A DNA stretch of 32,761 nucleotides from Dehalococcoidia bacterium. GTDB lineage: Bacteria > Chloroflexota > Dehalococcoidia > DSTF01 > JACRBR01. A program made the position numbers and the translations under genes. The notes beneath the pieces were generated by a model, which ran no database searches, was not told where the DNA came from, and saw nothing but the letters and a program-made list of their open reading frames with translations. The stretch lies in assembly GCA_040902535.1 (NCBI GenBank), contig JBBDXD010000023.1:1-32761 (forward strand), in the 5' to 3' direction. Position 1 is the first letter of the stretch; each line of letters opens with the position of its first letter. Shown piece after piece: positions 17,551-24,778 of the stretch.

Positions 17551-18842
17551 GTAACAGCCTCGATCGATGCGGCAGATGTTGGCGGGCGGAGCGTCAAGGC
17601 CGCGATCGCGCCGGATGCGACCGTCAACGCAGCGACAACCTGGATCGCCGTATTGAACCCGAATGCATCGGCGAGTAACCCCGCAGCGAGCGCGCCGCCG
17701 ATCGCGCCGGCATCACGCCAGAAGCGATATACGCCAAGCGCCGTCGCCCGTTCTTCAGGATGAACGGCGTCGCCGGTCGCAGCGAGAAGCGCAGGGTAGA
17801 CCATTGCCGTACCGAGTCCGAGGAGCGCGAGCGCGCCCAACCAGAGGCCGAACTCGTTCGAGAATCCGACGACGGAAATCGCAACCGCCTGCAGCAGCAT
17901 ACCGGCGACGATCAACGGCTTTCGTCCGGCAACGTCGCTCGCCCACCCGGTGAAAAGCTGCAGGCCTCCCCAGATTAGCGGATACGTCGCCGCGAGGATG
18001 GCCACGCGGTTGAGCGACAAGCCATGGCTGGCGAAGAACAACGGAAAGATTCCCCAGGCGAGCCCGTCGTTCAAATTATTCACGAAGCCGGTCTGCGAGA
18101 TGCCGACGAGATGTCGGTCGCGCCACGTTCCCCGCGCAAAACTCCGTCCGAGCGACACGTCGGCCGCACGGCCCCGGGCAGCGACCGACTCCATCGCGAC
18201 AAATGGCGCTGTATCCCGGATGAAGAGCACGCTCAACGCAAGCCCGCACGCGACGAACGCAATTCCCAAATACCACGGCTCGGGACGCAGTCCGTATTGC
18301 GTCGCGATCACTCCTGCTCCAAACGCGGCCGCCGCCACCGCGAGGTAGCCGGCCGCCTCGTTCAACCCGAGCGCAAGGCCGCGCCGGCGCGGACCCACCA
18401 AATCAACCTTCATGTTCACCGTCATCGACCATGCAAGGCCCTGGTTGATGCCGAGCAGCGCGTTGGCGCCGATCACCCACCCCCACGACGGCGCTAAGAT
18501 GATGAGAAAAGGCACCGGTAGCCCGAAGAGCCAGCCAACAATCAGTATCGACCGGCGCGAGAAACGCTCCGACAACCGCCCGGCGAAGAGATTGGCGAGC
18601 GCTTTCGTAAGGCCAAACGTCGCGATGAACGACACCGCGACGGTCTTCGATGCAATGCCGAACTCATCGCGGGCGAGCACCGGCAGGATCGAGCGCTCCA
18701 GGCCCACCATCCCGCCGACGAATGCGTTCGTCGCCACGAGCAGCACGAACTGCTGCCAGTTCGCGGCCACGCCCAGGGTCCGTCCCGCGCCCCGTTTGGC
18801 TCCGCTCGCTCGTTCCGCCACGTTTCCCGTCGCGAGCTTCAT
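17547..18842 (-). CDS. MFS transporter
   Basis: The 431-residue protein has about twelve hydrophobic segments. The MFS loop 2-3 signature appears as AGRLSERFSRRSILIVGW, with an equivalent in the second half (GWASDVAGRKPLIVAGM). The start ATG at 18840-18842 overlaps the DUF4395 stop in an ATGA arrangement, and the MFS stop overlaps the next ATG in the same way. It is therefore the middle gene of a coupled operon under the ArsR-rhodanese regulator. The substrate is unknown. Context would suit export of a methylated metalloid, a sulfur compound or sulfite. The ArsJ-like organoarsenical exporters are also MFS proteins, but no specific motif was recognised. Confidence 0.88.
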   Translation of the reverse strand: MKLATGNVAERASGAKRGAGRTLGVAANWQQFVLLVATNAFVGGMVGLERSILPVLARDEFGIASKTVAVSFIATFGLTKALANLFAGRLSERFSRRSILIVGWLFGLPVPFLIILAPSWGWVIGANALLGINQGLAWSMTVNMKVDLVGPRRRGLALGLNEAAGYLAVAAAAFGAGVIATQYGLRPEPWYLGIAFVACGLALSVLFIRDTAPFVAMESVAARGRAADVSLGRSFARGTWRDRHLVGISQTGFVNNLNDGLAWGIFPLFFASHGLSLNRVAILAATYPLIWGGLQLFTGWASDVAGRKPLIVAGMLLQAVAISVVGFSNEFGLWLGALALLGLGTAMVYPALLAATGDAVHPEERATALGVYRFWRDAGAIGGALAAGLLADAFGFNTAIQVVAALTVASGAIAALTLRPPTSAASIEAVT

Positions 18843-19426
18843 ATTCTGTCGAGATCTGCGCGTCCGAACAGCGCCCCATAGACGAGGGACGGTATGCACA
18901 CGTGCGAGACAGTGATGAGCGCAGCCACCGCGACGAACGCGCCGCCGATGATGTATCCGGCGACGTCGAGACCGGCGTAGAAAAGCGTCCCCGCAGCGAG
19001 AAGCCAGGCGCTGCCCATCGCACAGGCGAACCGCCGCGGAGCGCCGTTGCGGGGCAGTTCCGGCGTCGCCGTGACGTGACGGATGCCGAGGTTGTAGATG
19101 AGGTCGAACGGATGGAATGGCAGTAGCCCGCCCAGCGCCGCGAACACCATCAACCCCCAGAGGATCGGTGGCGAAGCGAGCGCCGTGCCGATCGCCGCGA
19201 TGGCCGCGCACAGCGCGGGCGACATCCGGAGCCAGATCTGCGTCCGCGCGAGCGTCGCGTCGTCGACACAGGAGTAGCCCTGGATGTCGAGCCGATGCTG
19301 AGCGTTGCCGAGAGCGCCATGCGCTACCTCGGCTTCACGCCCGAGAAGCTCACGCCGCGCGTGTCGAACTCCTTCGCGTCGGACTCGTGTTTCGACCCGG
19401 AATAGACGTCCGTTTCTGCGCCCCAT
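18839..19426 (-). CDS. DUF4395 membrane protein, start unresolved
   Basis: The C-terminal 140 residues of this frame form a DUF4395-type membrane protein: GYSCVDDATLARTQ, then hydrophobic helices, a conserved GGLLPFHPFDLIYNLGIRH loop and two more helices. The family is often linked with sulfur genes and has no proven function. The TGA overlaps the MFS ATG. The start is a problem. In this frame there is no ATG, GTG or TTG between the outermost ATG (19426, deep inside the methyltransferase gene) and an ATG at 19225, which would cut off the conserved GYSC segment. A probable one-base indel near 19290-19315 separates the frame from ATG 19314-19312 (minus strand), just after the methyltransferase stop. 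The coordinates give the full open frame, and the true protein probably begins near 19310. Confidence 0.65.
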   Translation of the reverse strand: MGRRNGRLFRVETRVRREGVRHARRELLGREAEVAHGALGNAQHRLDIQGYSCVDDATLARTQIWLRMSPALCAAIAAIGTALASPPILWGLMVFAALGGLLPFHPFDLIYNLGIRHVTATPELPRNGAPRRFACAMGSAWLLAAGTLFYAGLDVAGYIIGGAFVAVAALITVSHVCIPSLVYGALFGRADLDRI

Positions 19427-20118
19427 CGCACGTTAAGAAATCCCACCTGGCCGAGCACCCATTGCCACTCTTCCTTCGTCAGCGCACCGGCGATGCAATT
19501 CGACCACAGCTCGACGTCGTCCTTCGCGTCTTGCGGAACGTCGACGTGCACGACGATATCACCGACCTGGAAGCGGCCGCCGGGCTTGAGCACGCGGTAG
19601 ACCTCGCGCATCACGGCTTCCTTGTCGGGCGTGAGATTGAGCACGCCGTTGCTGATCACGACGTCCACGCTCGCATCGGGGACCGGCAATGCTTCGAGGT
19701 AGCCTTCACGTACGTCGACGTTGCGAAGGCCGAGCGCTTCGGCGCCTTCTCGCGCCTTCTCGCGCATCGCGGCCGTCATATCGACGCCGATCACGCCACC
19801 GGACGCACCCACGCGTAACGCGGCCTGCAGCAGGTCAAAGCCGGCACCGCACCCCATGTCGAGCACGACGTCGCCGGCGCTGATGTCGCCCATCGAAAAC
19901 GGGTTCCCCGTACCGGCAAACGAATCGATCGCCGCCGATGGCAGCGTCTCGTAGGAGGACGCCGCGTAGCCAAGCATCTCTGCGAGCGGCCGCCCGGTGT
20001 GGAAGTGGAATCCCTTCTCCGGATCGAGCGCTACTTCCGTGTATTTGGCGCTGATCCCGCTGCGTAGTCGCTCCCGGTCGACGTTTGCGGCGGCTACTTG
20101 CTGGATCTTGTTCGTCAT
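19324..20118 (-). CDS. SAM-dependent methyltransferase, ArsM-like but lacking an arsenic-site cysteine
   Basis: The 264-residue protein has a class I methyltransferase fold. Motif I is VLDMGCGAGFD (85-95), an acidic loop is GVDMTAAMREKA, and SNGVLNLTPDKEAVMREVYRVLKPGG follows. The overall pattern is that of bacterial arsenite methyltransferases. In ArsM the SN-C-V-NL position is an arsenic-binding cysteine, but here it is glycine (G158). C208 (WSNCIAGAL) matches the other C-terminal cysteine. No cysteine lies in the N-terminal segment before motif I. True As(III) methylation is therefore doubtful. GGGAGG lies eleven bases before the ATG at 20116-20118. It is the first gene of the operon and divergent from the ArsR-rhodanese gene. 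Confidence 0.82.
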   Translation of the reverse strand: MTNKIQQVAAANVDRERLRSGISAKYTEVALDPEKGFHFHTGRPLAEMLGYAASSYETLPSAAIDSFAGTGNPFSMGDISAGDVVLDMGCGAGFDLLQAALRVGASGGVIGVDMTAAMREKAREGAEALGLRNVDVREGYLEALPVPDASVDVVISNGVLNLTPDKEAVMREVYRVLKPGGRFQVGDIVVHVDVPQDAKDDVELWSNCIAGALTKEEWQWVLGQVGFLNVRWGAETDVYSGSKHESDAKEFDTRGVSFSGVKPR

Positions 20119-20157
20119 GTCGATGTCGACCTCCCTTGGTAGTTAGCGGATACGGCG

Positions 20158-20186
20158 ATCCTAGCCGTCCGGCGCATCATTGTCAA
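20158..20186 (-). promoter_or_regulatory. Strong sigma-70-type promoter of the methyltransferase-MFS-MBL operon
   Basis: On the minus strand the perfect -35 hexamer TTGACA (20186-20181) is followed after exactly 17 bases by TAGGAT (20163-20158). The methyltransferase ATG lies 40 bases downstream. The -35 lies inside the operator-like inverted repeat at 20183-20198, so a bound ArsR-type protein could block polymerase directly. Confidence 0.7.
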
Positions 20187-20198
20187 GAGATTGCTTGA
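20183..20198. promoter_or_regulatory. Operator-like inverted repeat for the ArsR-rhodanese regulator
   Basis: TCAAG-AGATTG-CTTGA is a perfect 5-bp inverted repeat with a 6-base spacer. A wider pair, GTCAA at 20182-20186 and TTGAC at 20203-20207, flanks it. The locus is AT-rich compared with its surroundings, as ArsR-family operators commonly are. It overlaps the -35 of the leftward promoter and lies 22 bases before the regulator's own ATG, so both autoregulation and operon repression are plausible. Confidence 0.55.
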
Positions 20199-20219
20199 AT
20201 AATTGACTATCCGCCGGGC

Positions 20220-20894
20220 ATGAGGCACACTGGCGCCGTGGCTCATCGAGAATTCAAGGACAAGCTCTATCCCGAGTTCGCGCGCATCGCCCGGGCGTTG
20301 TCGAGCGATCGACGCCTGGAACTGGTCGACCTGCTCGTGCAGGCGCCGCGACGGGTGGAGGCCTTGGTGGAAGAGACCGGCATGACCATGGCCAATGTGT
20401 CGCAGCACCTCCAGGTGCTGAAGAACGCGCGTCTCGTCGAATCAGAGCGAAGCGGGACCGCCGTCACCTATCGGCTCGCGTCGCCCGCCGTCGTGTCGCT
20501 CTGGTTGGCGCTCCGCGGCGTCGCCGAGGACCGCCTGCCCGAGATAGGCAGACTTCGCGACCAATATGCGTCCGACGTCCGACAGGCGCTGCCACGAGCC
20601 GATCTCCAGCGGATGCTCAAGCGAGGTGAAGCTGTCCTGGTTGACGTTCGTCCGGCCGTCGAGTTTCAGCACGGCCATCTCCCGGGCGCGCTCTCCCTTC
20701 CAATCGACGAATTCGGAAAGCGGCTCAAGGACCTGCCGAGAGACAAACGCATTGTCGCGTACTGCCGCGGAACCTACTGCTTGTTCGCCGACGAAGCGGT
20801 CGCGCTGCTGCGAAAACGCGGCTACGACGCCGTACGCCTCGAAGGCGGCTGGCCCGAATGGATAGCTGAAGGGCGCGCCGTAGCCGTTCGATGA
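20220..20894 (+). CDS. ArsR-family regulator fused to a rhodanese domain
   Basis: The 224-residue fusion has an ArsR-type winged helix-turn-helix (about 15-100), with the recognition region GMTMANVSQHLQVLKNARLVESERSG. A rhodanese domain (about 122-222) carries VDVRPAVEFQHGHLPGALSLP and the active loop YCRGTYC (C182 and C187). The HTH part contains no cysteine, so the classical arsenic or metal thiol site of ArsR is absent. Any thiol sensing must come from the rhodanese loop. It is transcribed away from the methyltransferase operon across a short AT-rich region with an operator-like repeat, a typical local repressor arrangement. A GTG at 20238 is an alternative start; no clear Shine-Dalgarno site decides. 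The ligand is inferred to be sulfane sulfur or a thiophilic agent. Confidence 0.88.
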   Translation: MRHTGAVAHREFKDKLYPEFARIARALSSDRRLELVDLLVQAPRRVEALVEETGMTMANVSQHLQVLKNARLVESERSGTAVTYRLASPAVVSLWLALRGVAEDRLPEIGRLRDQYASDVRQALPRADLQRMLKRGEAVLVDVRPAVEFQHGHLPGALSLPIDEFGKRLKDLPRDKRIVAYCRGTYCLFADEAVALLRKRGYDAVRLEGGWPEWIAEGRAVAVR

Positions 20895-21127
20895 CGGCCA
20901 GGAGCCCCTCGCCGTCGCCGACCGCGTCTAGGATGCGTGGCTCGCTGCCGCACGCTGGAGCGCGTTTACCTCTTCACCGCACAGTTACACATCGTCGGCC
21001 ACGACCGGGGCGGCCCGAAGCCCTCTCCCGTGTGGCGATATGCCTCGGCTCCGCATAGAATTGAACATCATCCAGTCAACCAGCGGCCGCCCACGGCTTA
21101 CACCACCGGGAAGAACGGGGAACCCAG

Positions 21128-21830
21128 ATGGTTAACTTCGCACACACCGCACCCGATCAAGAGTCGGCCCTCAGGCGTGGCACGCGATGACCGACGAGAC
21201 ACAGTGCACCAAGCTCGCAGAAGAACTCGCGCTCGCACGCGCGACGGCGCTGAAGTATCCGACGGTTGCCGACGTGAAGGCGGCGGGCTGGAGGCAGATC
21301 ACCCCGTACTTCCGGGCATCGCGGCGCATTTCATGAACTTCGGGCTCGTCGACGGCGAGTTCCACATCGAAGAACCGGAGATGATCCTCTACGACGGCAC
21401 GAGCGATGACTCGCGCGTCGTCGGCCTGTCGTACTACATTCGGCACGCCGGAACTGCGGAGCCCACGCAGGGGTTCACCGGGAACAACGACCACTACCAT
21501 CGGCACGATGCGCTGTGCGTGAACGGCAGCGGCGTCATAGGCGACAGCACGACCACCGAGGAAGAGTGCGCGGCGCGCGGCGGCCGCAAAGCCGACGGCC
21601 AGGCCGGTTGGATGAGCCACGCGTGGGTGGTGCCCCGGTGCGAGAGTCCCTGGGGCGTCTTCTCGGGCGCGTCGCCGGTCTTCGAGTCGGAGCTCACGAA
21701 GAACTCCGGCAAAGATGGCGGCGACTGCGCCGGCAGCGGCGTCCGAAGCCGTTTCGACCTCAGTCCGGGCGACGTATCGAACACACCGACTGACGTGGGC
21801 GGCTCGGTCGACCTCGTGGTGAGCGACTGA
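21128..21830 (+). pseudogene. Conserved hypothetical protein with an HYHRH motif, frameshifted
   Basis: Three reading frames appear to carry successive parts of one protein. The first is MVNFAHTAPDQESALRRGTR from ATG 21128. The second runs from 21187 (MTDETQCTKLAEELALA, then KYPTVADVKAAGW). The third continues after 21312-21316 (CCGGG, where a base seems to be missing) as PGIAAHFMNFGLVDG, with EEPEMILYDG, VGLSYYIRH, GFTGNNDHYHRHDALCV and AGWMSHAWVVP. The histidine-rich NDHYHRH and the later HAWVVP look like metal-binding positions. I recall similar unnamed proteins from actinobacteria and Chloroflexota but know no function. The corrected protein would be about 230 residues. The first junction is less certain than the second. 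An alternative is a real start at 21187 with a single frameshift. Confidence 0.55.
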
Positions 21831-21906
21831 CGCTGGACCGCTCATGCCAACGGACGGCCGGGTTGCACGCAGAGTCGCAACCTCTGCCGTAAGCAGGAGG
21901 GACGCG

Positions 21907-22239
21907 ATGATTGTGGGGCTCCATGGTCTGTTCTACACAACGGATCCGGAAGCGGCGCGCGCGTTTCTGCGAGACAAGCTCGGACTGCCGTCGTACGACT
22001 CCGGTGGCGGCTGGCTGATCTTCGACGTCGCATCCGCCGACATCGGCTGCCACCCATCGGACCGCGCCTATCACGCCGTTTCGTTCTCCTGCGACGACAT
22101 CGACGCAACCGTCGCCGAGATGAGCCAGCGAGGCGTGATCTTCAACCAGCCGGTCGCCGAAGAGGACTGGGGCCGCGTGACGTCGTTTGACCTTCCTGGC
22201 GGTGGCCCGATCCCGCTCTATCAGCCCAAGTACAAGTGA
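21907..22239 (+). CDS. VOC-family (glyoxalase-like) protein
   Basis: A 110-residue single-domain VOC protein starts at ATG 21907, with AGGAGG about eight bases upstream. The N-terminal strand MIVGLHGLFYTTDPEAARAFLRDKLGLP is typical of the family. It is followed by GGGWLIFDVASADIGCHP and the closing SFDLPGGGPIPLYQPKY. Family members bind a divalent metal through His/Glu or act as antibiotic- or toxin-binding proteins; the exact metal ligands are not obvious here. It precedes a methyltransferase gene by nine bases, so they are probably co-transcribed. Confidence 0.85.
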   Translation: MIVGLHGLFYTTDPEAARAFLRDKLGLPSYDSGGGWLIFDVASADIGCHPSDRAYHAVSFSCDDIDATVAEMSQRGVIFNQPVAEEDWGRVTSFDLPGGGPIPLYQPKYK

Positions 22240-22248
22240 GCCACGTGC

Positions 22249-23082
22249 ATGTTGAGGCGTATTCGCGCGCGCACGATGCTTGACGATGGGCAAGCTGGCC
22301 AGCTCTGGACCAGCGCAGAAGTCTACGAACGATACGTGGGGCGCTGGAGCCGCCTGGTTGCGGACGAATTTGTTCCCTGGCTCGCCGCTCCGGCGAACGG
22401 ACGCTGGCTCGACGTCGGGTTGGGCACAGGCGCTCTCAGCGAGACGATCATCGCGACGCAGGATCCCGCCTGGGTGCACGGAGTCGATCTCTCGAAAGCG
22501 TTCATCAGTTCCGCTCGCGAGCAGATCCGCGATCGCCGCATGACCTTCGCCATGAGCGCCGCGCAGTCGGTCGCGGCACCTGAGCGCGTATTCGACATCG
22601 TCGTGTCCGGTCTCGTGCTTAACTTCGTCCCCGACCCGCGCGACGCAGTGCTCGAGTTCGCCCGCGCCCTGCGATCGGGCGGCATTGCAGGTGTGTACGT
22701 CTGGGATTACAGCAGCGAAATGCAGATGATGCGCCACTTCTGGGACGCCGCTGGTGCGCTTGACCCGGCGGCGCGTGAACTCGACGAAGGGCAACGCTGC
22801 TCCATCTGCCAGCCCGAACTGCTGACGGCGCTGTTGCAGTCGGCCGGCTTCCAAACCGTCGAGGCGCGCGCCATCGACGTACCGACGGTCTTCACAGATT
22901 TCGACGACTACTGGCAACCGTTTCTCGGCGGCCGCGCGCCGGCGCCTGCGTACGCCATGTCCTTGAGCGAAGATCGCCGCTCCGCGCTGCGAGAGCTGAT
23001 AAGACGACGTCTGCCCACGGAGGGCGATGGTTCGATTCGGTTGATCGCGCGGGCGTGGGCGGTGAAAGGGACGGCGCCTTGA
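22249..23082 (+). CDS. SAM-dependent methyltransferase, class I
   Basis: The 277-residue protein has a methyltransferase-11-like core. Motif I reads LDVGLGTGALSETI, with leucine where cysteine or glycine is usual. The acidic loop is HGVDLSKAFISSAREQ, and VVSGLVLNFVPDPRDAVLEFARALRSGG is the post-motif helix region. The C-terminal half (DDYWQPFLGG, then SIRLIARAWAVKG) resembles UbiE/BioC-like small-molecule methyltransferases. ATG 22249 lies nine bases after the VOC stop without a good Shine-Dalgarno site. ATG 22276 (MLDDGQAGQLW) is an equally good start. The substrate is unknown. Confidence 0.85.
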   Translation: MLRRIRARTMLDDGQAGQLWTSAEVYERYVGRWSRLVADEFVPWLAAPANGRWLDVGLGTGALSETIIATQDPAWVHGVDLSKAFISSAREQIRDRRMTFAMSAAQSVAAPERVFDIVVSGLVLNFVPDPRDAVLEFARALRSGGIAGVYVWDYSSEMQMMRHFWDAAGALDPAARELDEGQRCSICQPELLTALLQSAGFQTVEARAIDVPTVFTDFDDYWQPFLGGRAPAPAYAMSLSEDRRSALRELIRRRLPTEGDGSIRLIARAWAVKGTAP

Positions 23083-23195
23083 CGCTCGCCGCGGTGGCTC
23101 AAGCGATGGTTGCGGCCACCGCGCCAGCGACAGCGCTCGCGGTCCGTAATACTGCGCACACCTTCGTCCCCGGCCATCACAGAGGAGATCTCGAC

Positions 23196-23683
23196 ATGCA
23201 GGAACAGGTCATCGGTCCCGCCCCGGACGTCACGCTGAAGGCCATCGGACACGCCGCAAGCTCACCTTCAACAATCTTGGCGCAACGGCGCTCGTCGTCT
23301 GCGTCGCGCGCCAGACATCCGACCAGCCGCAACACGTCGTGACGGCGGTGCGCGAACGCTATCCGGAAGCGGCGCAGGTCACGATCATCAGCGTCGCCGA
23401 CGGGCGCCCCTTCCCGAAGCTCATCCGTAAGATCGCCGAGCAGATCATGAAGTCGTCGTACAACGACGCCGTCAAAAACCTGCTGCCCGGCCGGGATCCC
23501 GAGCATTACGTCCTGATCACGCCGGATTGGGACGGCGCTGTCTTCAAGGCGCTTGGCGTCGAGGACGTGACGAAGCAGATCGCAATCGCCGTCATCAACA
23601 AGCAGGGCGATATCGTCGGCACGTACCAGGGCGACGATGCACCAGCTCAGGCGCTGGCGCTGGTCGATCGCGCCGGCGTCTAG
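23196..23683 (+). pseudogene. Thioredoxin-fold/peroxiredoxin-like small protein, frameshifted
   Basis: AGAGGAG lies about eight bases before ATG 23196, and the protein begins MQEQVIGPAPDVTLKAIG, the usual redoxin opening (PAPDxTL). Near 23245-23255 the frame moves: the continuation KLTFNNLGATALVVCVARQ is found in another frame. It then runs on through SVADGRPFPKLIRKIAEQI, LLPGRDPEHYVLITPDWDG and AIAVINKQGDIVGTYQGDD to the stop at 23681-23683. No CxxC is present, so a classical thioredoxin function is unlikely. The whole would be about 162 residues. One base appears to be lost near ATCGGACACGCCGC. Re-initiation at GTG 23339 would give only the C-terminal 114 residues. Confidence 0.6.
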
Positions 23684-23914
23684 ACCCGCACGACACCTTA
23701 GAAGGGGTGCACCACCTCGGGTGACCCATTGATGGTCAACGCGGCAGGGTGGAATGGCGCTGAACGTCGTGCAAGGGCCATCGGCTCAGCCGGCGCGCCC
23801 AAAGCGGCGGCCGCCGTCGAAGCCCTGCCCTGTCACATGCGGTCTAAGCAACGACCGACACGAGCGAGAGTGCCGCGCAGTTCAGCCGTCCCGCGGCTAG
23901 GCCCGTCGTCGGCC

Positions 23915-24778
23915 TCAGCGCCGGAGCCGCTCGCCAGCCCGCCGCAGCGAACGCCTTCGCCGCCGCATGCCTGACCAGAGGTCGCCCACGTCGGCGATAC
24001 GCGTGGCCATCGTCCTCAGCGTAAACGTTTGTGGGCCCGCAGTTCCGCGCTCGATCTCCTGCCACGTGCACGGTGCGGACACGGGCGCTCCGCGTTTCGC
24101 GCGGACGGCGTACGGAGCGGCAAACGTCGCGCTGTAACCGTTGCGGCCCGTGTCGATGTAGATGCGTCCGCGACGCGCTGACTTGCTGAATTCTTGCGTC
24201 AGCGCATCGGGATGACGGCTGACGACCTTCGATCCCACATCGTGCGCGAAGCGTGATACCTCCTCGAAGCCCTCCTTCGCGTCCAGCGGCACGACGATGT
24301 GATACCCCTTGGAGCCGGACGTCTTCACCCAGCTCGGCAGGCCAAGCTCGTCGAGCAGATCGCGTAACGCGAGCGCGGCGTTACGCAGTTGGTCCGGCTC
24401 ATCTGCCGACGGATCGAGGTCGAAGACGCAAAGATCGGGCTCGTACAAGTGCGGCGCACGCGACGTCCACACGTGCGGCGTGATGCAATTCTGGTTCGCG
24501 AGCCAGAGCAACGATCGCGCGTCGTTGGCAAGCGGGTGGCGCACAGTGCCGTCCTTCTTCGGCACCTCGACGCGTTGCAGCCACGCCGGGAAGCCCTTCG
24601 AGACGTCCTTCTGCATGAAGCCATGCTTGCCGATGCCCGACGGATAGCGCTCCATGGTGACCGGCCGGCCGCGGACGTGCGGCAGCATCAGCGGCGCGAT
24701 CGCCTCGTAGTACGCGGCGAGTTCACCCTTCGTGATGCCGTCGTCGGGAAACAGCACCTTCTCCGGATGCGTGATCAA
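23915..24778 (-). CDS. ligD: LigD-type polymerase/primase domain protein
   Basis: This is a stand-alone homologue of the LigD polymerase domain, which fills gaps and adds ribonucleotides during non-homologous end joining. The start is probably TTG 24776-24778 (ITHPEKVLFPDDGITKGEL), overlapping the ligase TGA as TTGA, with GGAG a few bases upstream. The open frame extends further upstream but that part reads as ligase in another frame. The 287-residue protein has the catalytic acidic motif VFDLDPSADE, KTSGSKGYHIVVPL, and IYIDTGRNGYSATFAAPYAVRAK, the hallmark polymerase motifs. The C-terminus ends in an arginine-rich tail. Ku and the phosphoesterase domain of LigD are not in the window. Confidence 0.88.
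   Translation of the reverse strand: MITHPEKVLFPDDGITKGELAAYYEAIAPLMLPHVRGRPVTMERYPSGIGKHGFMQKDVSKGFPAWLQRVEVPKKDGTVRHPLANDARSLLWLANQNCITPHVWTSRAPHLYEPDLCVFDLDPSADEPDQLRNAALALRDLLDELGLPSWVKTSGSKGYHIVVPLDAKEGFEEVSRFAHDVGSKVVSRHPDALTQEFSKSARRGRIYIDTGRNGYSATFAAPYAVRAKRGAPVSAPCTWQEIERGTAGPQTFTLRTMATRIADVGDLWSGMRRRRRSLRRAGERLRR

Noticed and set aside
19324-20118. Firm naming of the methyltransferase as arsM
   Set aside because: A conserved arsenic-binding cysteine is replaced by glycine and no N-terminal cysteine was seen.
22240-22255. A second parS around CACGTG
   Set aside because: Only the central six bases match; the flanks are not TGTT and AACA.
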